DNA from: Eledone cirrhosa
Lineage: Eukaryota; Mollusca; Cephalopoda; Octopoda; Eledonidae
NCBI GenBank assembly: GCA_964016885.1
Contig: OZ024747.1
Location: forward strand, 2,857,360 to 2,921,359
DNA length: 64,000 nt
Direction: 5' to 3'
In this document: positions 11,102 through 21,325 of the stretch, one piece after another
Position numbering within the stretch: position 1 is the first letter of the stretch
How the letters are laid out: every line of letters starts with the position of its first letter
Position numbers and translations under genes: made by a program
Notes under the pieces: generated by a model
What the model was told of the DNA's origin: nothing
The model's input: only the letters and a program-made list of their open reading frames with translations
Databases searched by the model: none

Positions 11102-11289
11102 TTGTTTCTACTTTTGGCACAAGGCCAGCAATTTACCCAATGCATTACTGGTACTTTATTCTATCGACCCCGTAAGGGTGAAAGGCAAAGTTAACCTCGG
11201 CAGGATTTGAACTCAGATCATACAGGGAGGTAACTCTATGCTTCAAAGCATGGCATCTGATCCTCTACCGATACTGCCAATCCACCGCC
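11102..11289 (-). mobile_element. SINE family A, full-length, with 17-bp target-site duplication
   Basis: A complete minus copy from 'attgtttctacttttggcac' to 'gccaatccaccgcc'. The direct repeat 'ttttcgaatattaataa' flanks it at 11085-11101 and 11290-11306, the signature of LINE-mediated insertion. Confidence 0.93.
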
Positions 11290-11434
11290 TTTTCGAATAT
11301 TAATAACATTCAATTCGTTTGCAATTATGCAAACAAGCCTCAATTTTATAGCCATGTCAGTAGAATGAACACTTCATTCTTGCTCTTGTGTTGGTATGCG
11401 AACAGAACTGCAAACACTAATGTTTCTGGGTAGT

Positions 11435-11933
11435 ACCCTTCACCAGTACAGCTTACTGTTCACCTACCAAACTGTCAGAGCTAGTGAAAATATATGCTAT
11501 TTTCAAAAATACACAGTGACTGATTGGCCTGATTTGCATATTAGCAGACTGGCTGATTAGTCAGATCTGCATATTAGCAGATCCACTAATCAGCCAGATT
11601 TGCATATCAGAAGTCTGGCCAGTCAATTTCCTGTATACAAGCGATAAATGGCCAACTTTGCCAAATTCAAATAAAAAAGAAAATTTCGCTCTACATGGCT
11701 GAATACAATAAATGTAATCTGAGTTATCGCTCGTATACAGGAAACTGACTGGCCAGTTTGGTGATATGCAAATCTAGCTGATCAGTGGATCTGCTAATAT
11801 GCAGATCGACTGATCAGCCAGTCTGCTAATATGCAAATCAGCCGATCAGTCACTGTGTATTTTTGAAAATAGCATATATTTCACTCGCTCTGACAGTTTG
11901 GCAGGTACTGTACTGATGAAGGGTGGGGATTGT
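11435..11933. repeat. Foldback structure FB-F, about 210-bp arms, 76-bp loop
   Basis: 11435-11647 pairs with 11724-11933, from 'acccttcaccagtacag' and 'accaaactgtcagagc' inward to 'gtatacaagcgataa'. Each arm contains about three tandem units of roughly 31 bp of the type 'gatttgcatattagcaga' plus 'ctggctgatta'. The octamer ATGCAAAT (or its complement) occurs twice per arm. The loop repeats the sequence at 11042-11085 ('tctacatggctgaa.acaata'). Confidence 0.88.
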
Positions 11934-11939
11934 GAAGAG

Positions 11940-12560
11940 GACCAACTGGAGAGTGAGGCCTCTGCTTTGAGTGAACACCTTACTGTCAGGGCTCGTTTCT
12001 ATGCGCTGCTCAAATTGAAGCACTGCCTTTTTTGTCACCTGTTTGAGGTGGTTGGACGATCTATTTCGCCTCTTCCTATTAATGTCTGATTTGTGAAGTT
12101 TGTACTCACGTTCAGCATTGCGCCGTTCTCTTTGGCAAGATGGACTGTTGCAGTCTCCCAAATTGCACTTTTGGGATGTTTTTTCCGCTTACGTGGCACT
12201 GATGCTGCACATGCTGTCCATATTGAGCTCAGGATGTTCTGGAGTACAGTGTTGACATCCCCAGAGTCATAGAACTCAAGCCAGTTTGGCCGTTACAACT
12301 CGGTGCAGTAACAGTTCCAGTCTGCTTTATTCCAGTCAAAGTGAGCAGTTTGGAGATGGTTGTGGTTCTTGTTACTGCCCATGAGGGATAGATTGGCAAT
12401 GATCATAGCATGATCAGAGTCACCTAAAGGTTCCACAGCAGTAACACTAATGACCGTTTCAGGTCATTAGTAGAAATAAGGTAAGGTTTGGCATCAAGGT
12501 GGATGTAATGCCTCAAAATACTGGCCCCAAAAGATTTCATCCAACCCATACCAGTAGGAA
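11940..12560 (-). pseudogene. LINE remnant: endonuclease C-terminus and linker
   Basis: Minus-strand translation gives EPLGDSDHAMIIANLSLMGS, whose SDH is the terminal catalytic motif of the apurinic-type endonuclease of non-LTR retrotransposons. HFDWNKADWNCYCTEL, then DVNTVLQNILSSIWTACAA and the basic linker RERRNAEREYKLHKSDINRK follow, typical of the stretch between endonuclease and RT. Stops and frame changes break it, so it is inactive. The RT domain itself is absent; the fragment ends against foldback FB-F. Confidence 0.78.
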
Positions 12561-12597
12561 AAGGTAAATATAAAAATGTTCATGGTGTTAATAATGA

Positions 12598-12773
12598 TTT
12601 CTTATATAGGCACAATGCCAGCAATTTTTTTGGGGGGGAGGGGAAAGTCGATTAAATCGACCCCAGTGTGTGACTGGTCTTTATTTTATCGACCCCGAAA
12701 GGATGAAAGTTAACCTTGGTGGGATTTGAACTCAGATCATAAGGGGCCGTAACTCTATGCTGCAAAGCATGGC
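12598..12773 (-). mobile_element. SINE family A, head-truncated, 11-bp target-site duplication
   Basis: It runs from 'tttcttatataggcacaatg' to 'gcaaagcatggc' and lacks the tRNA A-box end. 'gttaataatga' is present at 12587-12597 and 12774-12784, so the truncation happened at insertion. Confidence 0.88.
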
Positions 12774-13117
12774 GTTAATAATGAGGATGATGCTAATGAA
12801 TGGTATTGATTTCTTAATTTTAACTCAGTTATTTTCATTAAACTTTAATTTCTACATAAATAACAGCTGCAATATTTTGAGTTACTTAAACTAAAACTAA
12901 ATGGCAATTAAATAACTTTGGTTTTATTTTCCAATGAAAAATAAATTGAATGGAAAAAATAAAACTGAGAATAGTTAGAAAAGAAATATAATAGCTATGA
13001 ATACTATAGAAATAGATTTATTGTTGTTGTTGCTGTCATTGTTGCTGTAGTTGTTTTTATGAGCCAGTGTGGTAGAAAAGAGCTGTAAACCATTGCAGCT
13101 GGTCTTTCTAGAACCTC

Positions 13118-13262
13118 AGTGTATTACTGGTACTTTATTTTATCGGCCTTGAAAAGCAAAGTTAACCCCAGCAGAATTTGAATTCAGAATGTAAAAGGGA
13201 CGTAACTCTATGTCACCAAGCATGTTGTCCAATGCTCTACCGATTCTACCAATCTATCACCC
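13118..13262 (-). mobile_element. SINE family A fragment at the start of the 13-kb duplicated unit
   Basis: It runs from 'cagtgtattactggtac' to 'ctaccaatctatcaccct'. The SINE 3' end is replaced by unrelated sequence. It is part of the unit shared, inverted, with 55196-55530. Confidence 0.8.
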
Positions 13263-13450
13263 TCTTACACAATGGTAACAATGGTAGTAGAAAGAGTAGC
13301 TTACTATAACAGATTTAGTCAGATCAACAAAACTGAAAACTAAAAATTAGAGATTCTTATGAAATACTTCATACCCTATGGTGTCTTTAAAGGTAAATAT
13401 ATCACTGCTAGTATTAATATTGGTGTTGTTGCTGAAGTATCTACTAATGC
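13263..13450. repeat. Unique-looking part of the inverted duplicated unit
   Basis: Near-identical on the opposite strand at about 55200-55385: 'acaatggtaacaatggtagt', then 'cagtttt.gttgatctgac' in complement, and 'ccctatggtgtctttaaagg'. The shared Met-Lys-Tyr reading frame is only a translation of this repeat running into (ACT)n. Confidence 0.85.
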
Positions 13451-13521
13451 TACTACTACTACTACTACTACTGGTGCTGCTGCTACTGCTACTACTGCTA
13501 CTGCTACTACTACTACTAATG

Positions 13522-13568
<47 letters not shown>

Positions 13569-13575
13569 GGTGGTG

Positions 13576-13622
<47 letters not shown>

Positions 13623-13629
13623 GGTGGTG

Positions 13630-13667
<38 letters not shown>

Positions 13668-13674
13668 GGTGGTG

Positions 13675-13730
<56 letters not shown>

Positions 13731-13746
13731 GGTGCTGCTGCTACTG

Positions 13747-13782
<36 letters not shown>

Positions 13783-13785
13783 ATG

Positions 13786-13835
<50 letters not shown>

Positions 13836-13842
13836 GGTGGTG

Positions 13843-13898
<56 letters not shown>

Positions 13899-13974
13899 GG
13901 TGCTGCTACTACTACTACTACTGGTGCTGCTACTACTACTTCTACTACTACTACTACTGGTGCTGCTGCTACTG

Positions 13975-14021
<47 letters not shown>

Positions 14022-14028
14022 GGTGCTG

Positions 14029-14084
<56 letters not shown>

Positions 14085-14119
14085 GGTGCTGCTACTACTA
14101 CTACTACTACTACTACTAG

Positions 14120-14165
<46 letters not shown>

Positions 14166-14170
14166 GGTGG

Positions 14171-14225
<55 letters not shown>

Positions 14226-14227
14226 GG

Positions 14228-14303
<76 letters not shown>

Positions 14304-14310
14304 GGTGCTG

Positions 14311-14398
<88 letters not shown>

Positions 14399-14400
14399 AA
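13448..14400 (+). repeat. Very long (ACT)n microsatellite with GGTGCT interruptions
   Basis: About 950 bp of ACT triplets interrupted by 'ggtgct', 'ggtggt' and 'aatgct' variants. In other frames it reads poly-Thr, poly-Leu or poly-Ser. The open frames of about 360 codons on both strands here are artefacts and not proteins. Confidence 0.97.
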
Positions 14401-14482
14401 GTAGTAGTAGTAGCAGGAAAAAAATCTGAAAAATTAATAAGAAGTGAGGACAATTTATTCGAGACCCAAATGTACCAGGGAT

Positions 14483-14531
14483 GATTTAATCAACTTTGCT
14501 GGCCTTGTGCCTAAATTAGAAATCAATATTT
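14483..14531 (+). mobile_element. SINE family A 3'-end fragment
   Basis: 'gatttaatcaactttgctgg' followed by 'ccttgtgcctaaattagaaa' is the last about 50 bp of the G-linker subfamily. Confidence 0.65.
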
Positions 14532-14604
14532 ATTCCATCTCTGATGTTAAAGTTGAAATTCAATTTCCCCAAACCTATTCCTCCTTGATGCTTCAATCTT
14601 AACA

Positions 14605-14692
14605 TCTAATTTCTACTGACCTTTGTTGTGACTGGTTGACGCACTTATTGTTGAATTAATGTTTTTGCTTTCTCTCACTTTCATTATATATG
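14605..14692 (+). repeat. Dispersed repeat family H, 3' end
   Basis: 'gactggttgacgcacttatt', 'gttgaattaatgttttt' and 'ctctcactttc' also occur at 63165-63222 with a longer upstream match there. Confidence 0.6.
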
Positions 14693-15340
14693 TTTGTGTA
14701 TTATATTTCTAAAGTTCCTAGCAATAACTAATTGATTATATGTATTTACTTCTATTTAATCTTATATATTTGTTATATGGTAATAAAAATGTCTTTTATG
14801 GTTAGGCAAAAGAAAAAAAAAATTTTTGGCAGAAAATATCTAAAGATTAGTTTGTTAGTTCAAATTTTTATAGCATCTTTACTAGTACACAGACTATAGT
14901 GAACCTTTGTAGCATTAAAGTAAAGACTTTAATTAGTAATCTCATATGGTCATTGAGGTGTTTCGTATTTTTTAAGAATGTTTAGCAAATGCAGATTCAC
15001 ATGGTGCAAGACATTAAGTAGGAATCCTTTAGTTACCAACCCAGTTAAAACTGGCTCTGGTTCTATGAAATATAACCACCTATTTTAAAGGTTTCGAAGA
15101 CTAGGAAGGCTGCCATGCCCTTTACAAGACTGGAGGGTCCTCCTGACCCTTTGTCTAAAAGTAACATGTCTATAAAGAGAAACATACAGAGAGCCTATAT
15201 ACTTGTTTGATAATAAATATCAGTTGATATCAAAGAAATAAGTTTGAAAAATAAAAGAGATTTTAAGATAACCTTCACATGACATCAATTAACAAGTATC
15301 ACTTAACTGTGTTTTGCTAAGATTTAATTGTGATATAAAA
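14693..15340. other. AT-rich DNA without recognised features
   Basis: A moderately GC-richer patch at 15090-15160 ('ggctgccatgccctttacaa', 'ggagggtcctcctgaccct') resembles repeat DNA but could not be assigned. Confidence 0.45.
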
Positions 15341-15344
15341 TATA

Positions 15345-15640
15345 TTTAAAGAATTAATCAACATTTTTTCAGAAACATTTTTTCATGCTCTGAGTTGCTG
15401 AAACATGGAACAAACTCCCTGCATCAGTTGTTAGCTGTCGAGACACTGCATCCTTTAAGACCTCCATCTTCCTGAGATTCTCCACACTGTACCTAATATT
15501 CCTCCTCCATACACACGCACACATGTATATCATGACTCAAACACTATTCACTTCCCTGACATTTGTATCTTATTCTATGTTCTATACATGCACCTTTGAT
15601 GAGTTGTAGTGCACCTGAGCACTGTACACAATAATTTCAT
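15345..15640 (+). pseudogene. LINE remnant: RT C-terminal segment and 3' UTR
   Basis: Translation gives VAETWNKLPASVVSCRDTAS then FKTSIFLRFSTLYLIFLL, the 'WNxLPxxVV...FK' block typical of the C-terminus of non-LTR retrotransposon RT proteins. There is one in-frame stop just before it. The 3' UTR ending 'cctttgatgagttgtagtgc' matches the minus copy at 19618-19935 and the short tail at 29085-29135. Confidence 0.7.
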
Positions 15641-15717
15641 TATTTTTATATTATATTTGCAAATTATTTGAATCAATTGTGGGAAAAAGTTATTATTATA
15701 GTGTTACTGGAAGTGCC

Positions 15718-15932
15718 GTGGATTAGTAGAATTGTTAGTGTGTGAAACACCATGCTTCACAGCATAAAGTTATGGCCCTTTACACTCTGAGTTCAAAGCC
15801 CAACAAGGTTAGCTTTGCTTTTCATCCTTACAAGGTTGATAAAATTAATTACCAGTAATGCACTGAGGTTGGTTTAATGACTTTCCCCTTCCCCCAAATT
15901 ATTGGCCTTGTGCCTAAATCAGAAACTATTAT
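15718..15932 (+). mobile_element. SINE family A, G-linker subfamily, near full length
   Basis: It runs from 'gccgtggattagtagaattg' to 'cctaaatcagaaac'. The B box is diverged ('gagttcaaagcccaac') and the subfamily linker is 'gactttccccttccccc'. An old copy. Confidence 0.85.
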
Positions 15933-17115
15933 GAAGTTACTGGAGGATACACAAACAATGGGTGGGGTGAGGGTAGGGGGTGGGGGTGGGTCTCTGTAGT
16001 GCAAAAATTATAAAAGATTCCAAAAACTAGAATACCTTCCTTGCTGTTTTACTACCAACTGCCTCATTGTAGTAAGAATGATTTCCTTCACAAAATAATG
16101 TTTTGCTAAAAGATTAGATTATTAAAGAATGAGTGTTTTCTTAGAAAATGAAATTATGAGAGGAGAACATTTCATAATGCAAGTGAAGTCGGGTGTGACT
16201 GTGATGAAATTAGGTAGAATAAACAAAACATTGGTTTCTGTTGCATACATTTACATTCTTATTTAATCAAGTTTCTGAGATGTTACATCTTACCTAATGA
16301 TAGATATAAAAGTTATTGTAAGATATTATATCTGTTTATCTAATCTATAAAAAGATAAATAATACCTTTTCATTGTGCCCAGGAAAACACTTTCACATTT
16401 TACTCAGGAAAACACCTATTTTGTTGTTTCTATTTTTCAAAAGAAAGCATTTTCATTTTGTAATTTCCTTTGATATGTAACACATGAACACATAACAAGC
16501 TAAATAATATTATAGATGTTTATATTAATATTAATATCTTATTTATCTATATGTATTTTGGACTCTTCCGTATACATAGGAAGCAATATCATATCCACAG
16601 AAAAAAAATGTAAAAATTCATCTCCCAAAAACATTTTATTCTCAATGGACTCAGTGTCTCAGGAAGTCATCACTATCTTAGAAGTTCTTCTGTGCCATTG
16701 TAGAATCAGTGCTATTTTATAGGTCCACTGCCTGAATACTTAATAAACACTTAGAGACAAGGCTTGATGATGCTTACACCGGCATGTTACAGGGTGGTCT
16801 GAATATCTCCTTAAAAAGAATTTAACATTGCAATGACTACAATAATCCTTTTACAATCACTAATGTTATTAAAGGGAGATGAATGTATTTTGTTGAAGAG
16901 CTTAGCAAGAACACTTTAGTAATATAAACCTATGGACATCACAAACATGGAAATATATTCCACTCAGTATTTTTCCTATATAAAAGGGGTCCAACATGAC
17001 CTTTACGTTGATGGTTAGGTGTGATTTGAGGAAGATTTGGTTACTATTTCTAGTCCAGAGCTAGATTTGTTAAGTGTGGGGCTTATAGCATGTTGGACCC
17101 AAATTTAAAAATACT
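15933..17115. other. AT-rich DNA, no gene recognised
   Basis: Holds a G-rich patch at 15958-15990. 'gtgatttgaggaagatttgg' plus 'ttactatttctag' at about 17022-17055 also occurs near 52446-52480, so it is part of a dispersed repeat. The 68-codon open frame at 16516-16722 has no coding support. Confidence 0.5.
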
Positions 17116-17116
17116 G

Positions 17117-17462
17117 AAAAAAAAGTGGTGGTCAAGAGGACCCTTCAATGATACCACTATAGTGATGTGATCTACATGGTAAATACAGCCAGTATTTGCT
17201 GTAAAGTGGTTGGTGTTATGAAGGGCATTCAGCCATAGAAAGATTGCCAAAGAAAGGGTTGGGAAGACCCCTCAGGTGTGTCAAAGACATGATGACCTCT
17301 ACTGTGCACTCGGTAGAATGTGAAACCATACATAAGCAAGATGTAGATCCCTGATCTGTCTGATGTAGATGAGCAGCCCCTGCTTCAGTACTGTCTTGGT
17401 CTATGTAGACCCATCCAACCCTTGCTAGCAGGGAAAGCAGATGTTAAAATGATGGGGATGAT
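17117..17462 (+). repeat. (GATG)-tailed dispersed repeat
   Basis: 'aaagtggttggtgttatgaa' then 'gggcattcagccatagaaag', 'cagtactgtcttggtctatg' and 'tagcagggaaagcagatg', with a '(gatgggg)' tail. Likely the 3' end of a LINE-type element. Part is shared in complement with 52018-52145. Confidence 0.6.
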
Positions 17463-18015
17463 GACTGAATGTGTATATACTTTTTTTAGTTATTGTTGAA
17501 AACAATTTAAAATTGAGAAGAAAATTTGAAGTAGGTTAATTTAGTTTTTTAAAATACTAATTTGTTTTCTTTCTACCATTTTGGACTTAATGAAGTGTAT
17601 TTCATACTTCTTAATTACCATGTTGCCAAAGTAATCGAATTCAGAGAAAGAATAACTCTTTCCAGAATGAAAGACAGAGTAAAGCCAAATAATCAAGATG
17701 GCTGAACACTAGTAATTTCGTCTTCTTCTTCTGTAATGGCCTACTTGTGTTGATATTTTGTTAGTTTTGTCCATGACTAACATTCATGTTATATCATTTC
17801 TTCTTCTTCTTGGGGGGATCTTCAGACAGACCTTCCAGAAGGCCCTACTAGAAGCATCCATCTTCAAATGATTCAGCTGGTTCCCTAAATGAGACCATCC
17901 TCTTGCTCTCCTGCCAGTGGCTTTGTCCATAAACTATGTTTAATGATTCTTTCCTTAGACATTCTAACCACATATCTATAATAGTGTAGCTGTAATCGAT
18001 GGCTCATAAGGCATC
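17463..18015. other. AT-rich DNA, no gene recognised
   Basis: No exon-like frame with splice sites was seen on either strand. Short (TTC)n runs occur at about 17720 and 17800. Confidence 0.5.
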
Positions 18016-18214
18016 TGTTGTTCACTGGATTGGCAGTATAGGTAGAGGGTCGGACGCCATGCTTTGCAGGATAGAGTTACGTCCCTTTATGGTCTGAGTT
18101 CAAATCCCACCGAGGTTAACTTTGCCTTTCATCCTTACAGGGTCAATAACATAAAGTACCAGTAATACACTGGGATAATTGCTGGCCTTGTGCCCAAAGT
18201 AGAAACAATTATAC
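18016..18214 (+). mobile_element. SINE family A, full-length plus copy
   Basis: A-box region 'ggattggcagtataggtaga', B box 'gagttcaaatcccaccg', 3' end 'gtagaaacaattata'. Confidence 0.9.
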
Positions 18215-18241
18215 AAGACATGATCATTGTTTTGTATCTTG

Positions 18242-18277
18242 CCCGATGCTCTACTGATACCGCCAATCCACCATCCT
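18242..18277 (-). mobile_element. SINE family A tRNA-head fragment
   Basis: 'gatgctctactgataccgcc' followed by 'aatccaccatcct' is only the first about 35 bp of the element. Confidence 0.6.
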
Positions 18278-18289
18278 AGTTACCTAACT

Positions 18290-18506
18290 AATAACAGTTT
18301 TTGATTTAGGCACAAAGCCAACAATTTTAGGGGAGGCAAAAGTCAAATAAATCGGCCCCAATGCATTACTGGTACTTTATCGATCCCATAAAGATAAAAG
18401 GCAAAACTAACCTCAGTGGGATTTGAACTCAGAATATAAAGTCCCATAGCTATACGTTGCCAAACATATTATCTGACACTCTACCAATATTGTCACTCCA
18501 ATACCC
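18290..18506 (-). mobile_element. SINE family A, G-linker subfamily, old copy
   Basis: From 'tttttgatttaggcacaaag' through 'gatttgaactcag' to 'ctaccaatattgtcactcc'; heavily diverged. Confidence 0.8.
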
Positions 18507-18523
18507 TGCTCTTATACAAATAA

Positions 18524-18636
18524 TTGTTTCTACTTTTGGCACAAGGCCAGCAATTGCCCAGTGTATTACTGGTACTTTATTTTATTGACCTTGTAAGGAT
18601 GAAAGGCAGGATTTGAACTCAGATCATAAAGGTCTG
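18524..18636 (-). mobile_element. SINE family A, truncated, with target-site duplication
   Basis: It lacks the tRNA head and has an internal deletion between 'gaaaggc' and 'aggatttgaac'. The flanks repeat 'tacaaataat'. Confidence 0.85.
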
Positions 18637-18985
18637 TACAAATAATAATTAATGATAACGAGTCCTCAAGCTAATACTGTTTTGATTATTAATTTTTTTG
18701 TCTTTCTTATCTTATCTAAAATTGTTGCTTGTAATTTTGACTTAATACTTTAGCATTTAAACCGACTGTATCCAGCCAGAATTCTCTTGCCTCTTTCTCT
18801 TCCAACCAGCTGTAATTGGCCACTTACACTGATGTTAAGGTATTGTTCTCAAAATCTCATAGATTCGATATTATGTGAGGTAAATCCTTTACTGTGAAAA
18901 TACAATAATATATAGAGAGTAATGTAACTGTTAAAGGTTTAACTGAATGTTTTTGTTTAAGTAGCTTTATTATTTTTGGTTCAAG

Positions 18986-19173
18986 GGTGGTGGATTGGCA
19001 GTATCGATAGAGGGTCGGACGCCATACTTTGACGCATAGAGTTACAGCCCTTGCCATTCTGAGTTCAAATCCTGCTGAGGTTAACTTTGCCTTTCATCCT
19101 TATGGGGTTGATAAAATAAAGTACCAGTAATACACTGGGTTATTGCTGGCCTTGTGCTAAAAGTAGAAACAAT
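18986..19173 (+). mobile_element. SINE family A, full-length plus copy
   Basis: From 'gtggattggcagtatcgata' to 'ctaaaagtagaaacaatta'. It abuts the next, opposite fragment. Confidence 0.9.
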
Positions 19174-19189
19174 TATTCTATCAAACCAA

Positions 19190-19295
19190 TAAGAATGAAA
19201 GGCAAGGCTAACTTTGGCAGGATTTGAACTCAGAACGTAAAGGGACGTAACTATATACCACAAAGCATTGTCCTCACTCTTGTAATACTGTCAAT
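19190..19295 (-). mobile_element. SINE family A, degraded minus fragment
   Basis: 'aagaatgaaaggcaaggcta', 'gatttgaactcagaacg', then a decayed head. It lies tail-to-tail with the plus copy just upstream, giving a short inverted SINE pair. Confidence 0.75.
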
Positions 19296-19617
19296 TAATC
19301 TTTGTGGTCAAAATAAAGTATCTGTCAAATACTGGGGTGGGACCAGTTTTCTTAGCTTTACCCTTTCTTCACAAAAAAATGTGTACAAATGTTAGAAATC
19401 AATATTGATTTACATGTTTGTAGCTCTTCTGGTAGAAATAAATCAATATATATATAATCACCCTGTAAAACAAACTTCCATTTTCTTATCCACCATTCAG
19501 TAACATCCATACACACTGAGTTTGCTCCCTTCCATCTGAAATATGTTGTTAGCGATTTTTATAATATAACTTTAGTTGCAGTTCTTGTTATCATTTAAAT
19601 AAAATGAATAATAAAAA

Positions 19618-19935
19618 TTATTGTGTACAGTGTTCAGGTGCACAACTCATCAAAGGTGCATGTATAGTATATAGAATAAGGTAGAAAAGTCAGTAAAATG
19701 AACAGTGTATGAGTCATGATATATATACACAGACACACACACACATGTGTATGGAAGGGGAATACCAGGGGTAGTGTTGGAGAATTTTGGGAAGCATGGA
19801 ATTTTGAAGTTTGCAATATCCTGCCACCTAACAACTGATTCAGATAGTTTGTTCCTTGCTTCAGCAACTCTGAGCATAAACAAATGTTGCCAATGATTCC
19901 CTTTCAATTTACCATATGGTAATTTCTTGAAATTA
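19618..19935 (-). pseudogene. LINE remnant: RT C-terminal segment and 3' UTR, minus copy
   Basis: Minus translation NHWQHLFMLRVAEARNKLSE then SVVRWQDIANFK aligns with the plus copy at 15345. The 3' UTR portion ('gtgcacaactcatcaaaggt') is the complement of its tail. Confidence 0.7.
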
Positions 19936-19983
19936 ATTTATGACCACCTTGCTTTATTCCGTGATTTGGGTTTTTAACCAATG

Positions 19984-20182
19984 GTGGTTTGATTAGCAGA
20001 ATCGGTAGAGCATCAGACAACATGATTAGCAGCATAGAATTATGGCACTTTACATTCTGAGTTCAAATCCCACCGAGTTTAATTTTGCTTTTCATCCTTA
20101 CGGGGTCGATAGAATAAAGTACCAGTAATGCACTTTCCCCTCCCCAAAGATTGTTGGCCTTGTGCCTAAAGTAGAAACAGTT
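19984..20182 (+). mobile_element. SINE family A, G-linker subfamily, plus copy
   Basis: Head 'tttgattagcagaatcggta', B box 'gagttcaaatcccaccg', linker 'tttcccctccccaaag', end 'gtagaaacagtta'. Confidence 0.88.
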
Positions 20183-20217
20183 ATTTTTCATTGTATATAT
20201 ACATATATATATATATA

Positions 20218-20416
20218 GGAACGAGTAGGACCCCGACGGCTGAGCTCAAGCCGTTTCGACGGCTAATTCTGGACTAAGTCCAGAATTAGCCGTTGAAACG
20301 GCTTGAGCTCAGCCGTCGGGGTCCTACTCATTCCTATTACCCACTCTACTACCCTAAGTATTGAGTACTTTGGTGCGTTATGGTCCACCTGGTTCCTTAC
20401 CACATTTCCTTCGTTA
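20218..20416 (+). mobile_element. TA-flanked GC-rich hairpin element FB-C, complete copy
   Basis: 20218-20275 and 20277-20334 are 58-nt inverted arms with only two mismatches and a single-base centre. The arm core reads 'gaccccgacggctgagctc' then 'aagccgtttc.acggcta'. A tail of about 80 bp ('tattacccactctactaccc' to 'ccacatttccttcg') is shared with copy 1. (TA)n lies at both ends. With 58 bp of stem it could extrude as a cruciform. Confidence 0.93.
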
Positions 20417-20817
20417 TATATATTGTTATAGTAATAATAATAAATGTGAAGACTAACATCCAAAGAGGGCTCGATAAGGATAAATATATACCAAATATAT
20501 AAGAACCGTAGAGCAAATATTTATTAAAATAACATTAAATTTTAAGCAAAGAATCACTGCTTTCATCCTTAACAGGATCTTCTGTATATATATATACATA
20601 TTTATATACTCAACATTTGATAAGATGAATTTTACTAAAACATTGAAACCGGTAATACTTTATATACTTTATATACATTATAAAACTCTTTTTTAAAAGA
20701 ATTGTCCTTCTCATTTTTTCAATAATGTCACTTTGACAAATCAAAGAAAGGAAAAAAAAATGAAAAATAGACCCTAAAATATATTTTCCGTGCTATTTCC
20801 AACTTCACCTTTTCTCC

Positions 20818-20960
<143 letters not shown>

Positions 20961-20962
20961 CA

Positions 20963-21099
20963 GACCTCAGATTGCTGAAGCTCATGGTGAAGATGACGAA
21001 GGACCGTGACAAGTGGAGAGATGCTGTACTAAATAGGACCCATCCCACCCATGCAAGCAGGGAATAGCAGACGTAAAATGATGATGATGATGATGATGA

Positions 21100-21104
<5 letters not shown>
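20963..21104 (+). pseudogene. LINE C-terminal remnant with (GATG)n tail
   Basis: 'gacctcagattgctgaagct' to 'gtgacaagtggagagatgct' encodes LRxxxKLMVKMTKDRDKWRDAV, the 'DR.KWRDAV' end of a non-LTR ORF2. Then come 'cccatgcaagcagggaatag' and (GAT)n. Confidence 0.7.
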
Positions 21105-21142
<38 letters not shown>

Positions 21143-21151
21143 GCATTATTC

Positions 21152-21325
21152 AGTATCGGTAGAGGGCTGGACGCCATGCTTTCTAGCATAGTTACGTCCC
21201 TTTACGGTTTGAGTTCAAATCCCGCTGAGGTTAACTTTGCCTTTCATCCTTACGGGGTCGATAAAATAGAGTACCAGTAATGTACTGGGTAATTGCTGGC
21301 CTTGTGCCTAAAGTAGAAACAATTA
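21152..21325 (+). mobile_element. SINE family A, plus copy lacking the extreme 5' end
   Basis: Starts 'cagtatcggtagagggctgg', B box 'gagttcaaatcccgctg', ends 'gtagaaacaattat'. It sits directly after a (TA)n tract. Confidence 0.88.

Noticed and set aside
13347..14484. Open frames of 356-368 codons on both strands (poly-Ser, poly-Thr, poly-Leu)
   Set aside because: All are translations of the (ACT)n microsatellite and its complement. A triplet repeat without stop codons stays open in several frames and gives no evidence of coding.
18016..18214. tRNA gene suggested by A-box and B-box-like motifs
   Set aside because: No cloverleaf with paired acceptor stem, and the motif recurs in dozens of copies with a fixed non-tRNA 3' body, so it is a SINE head.
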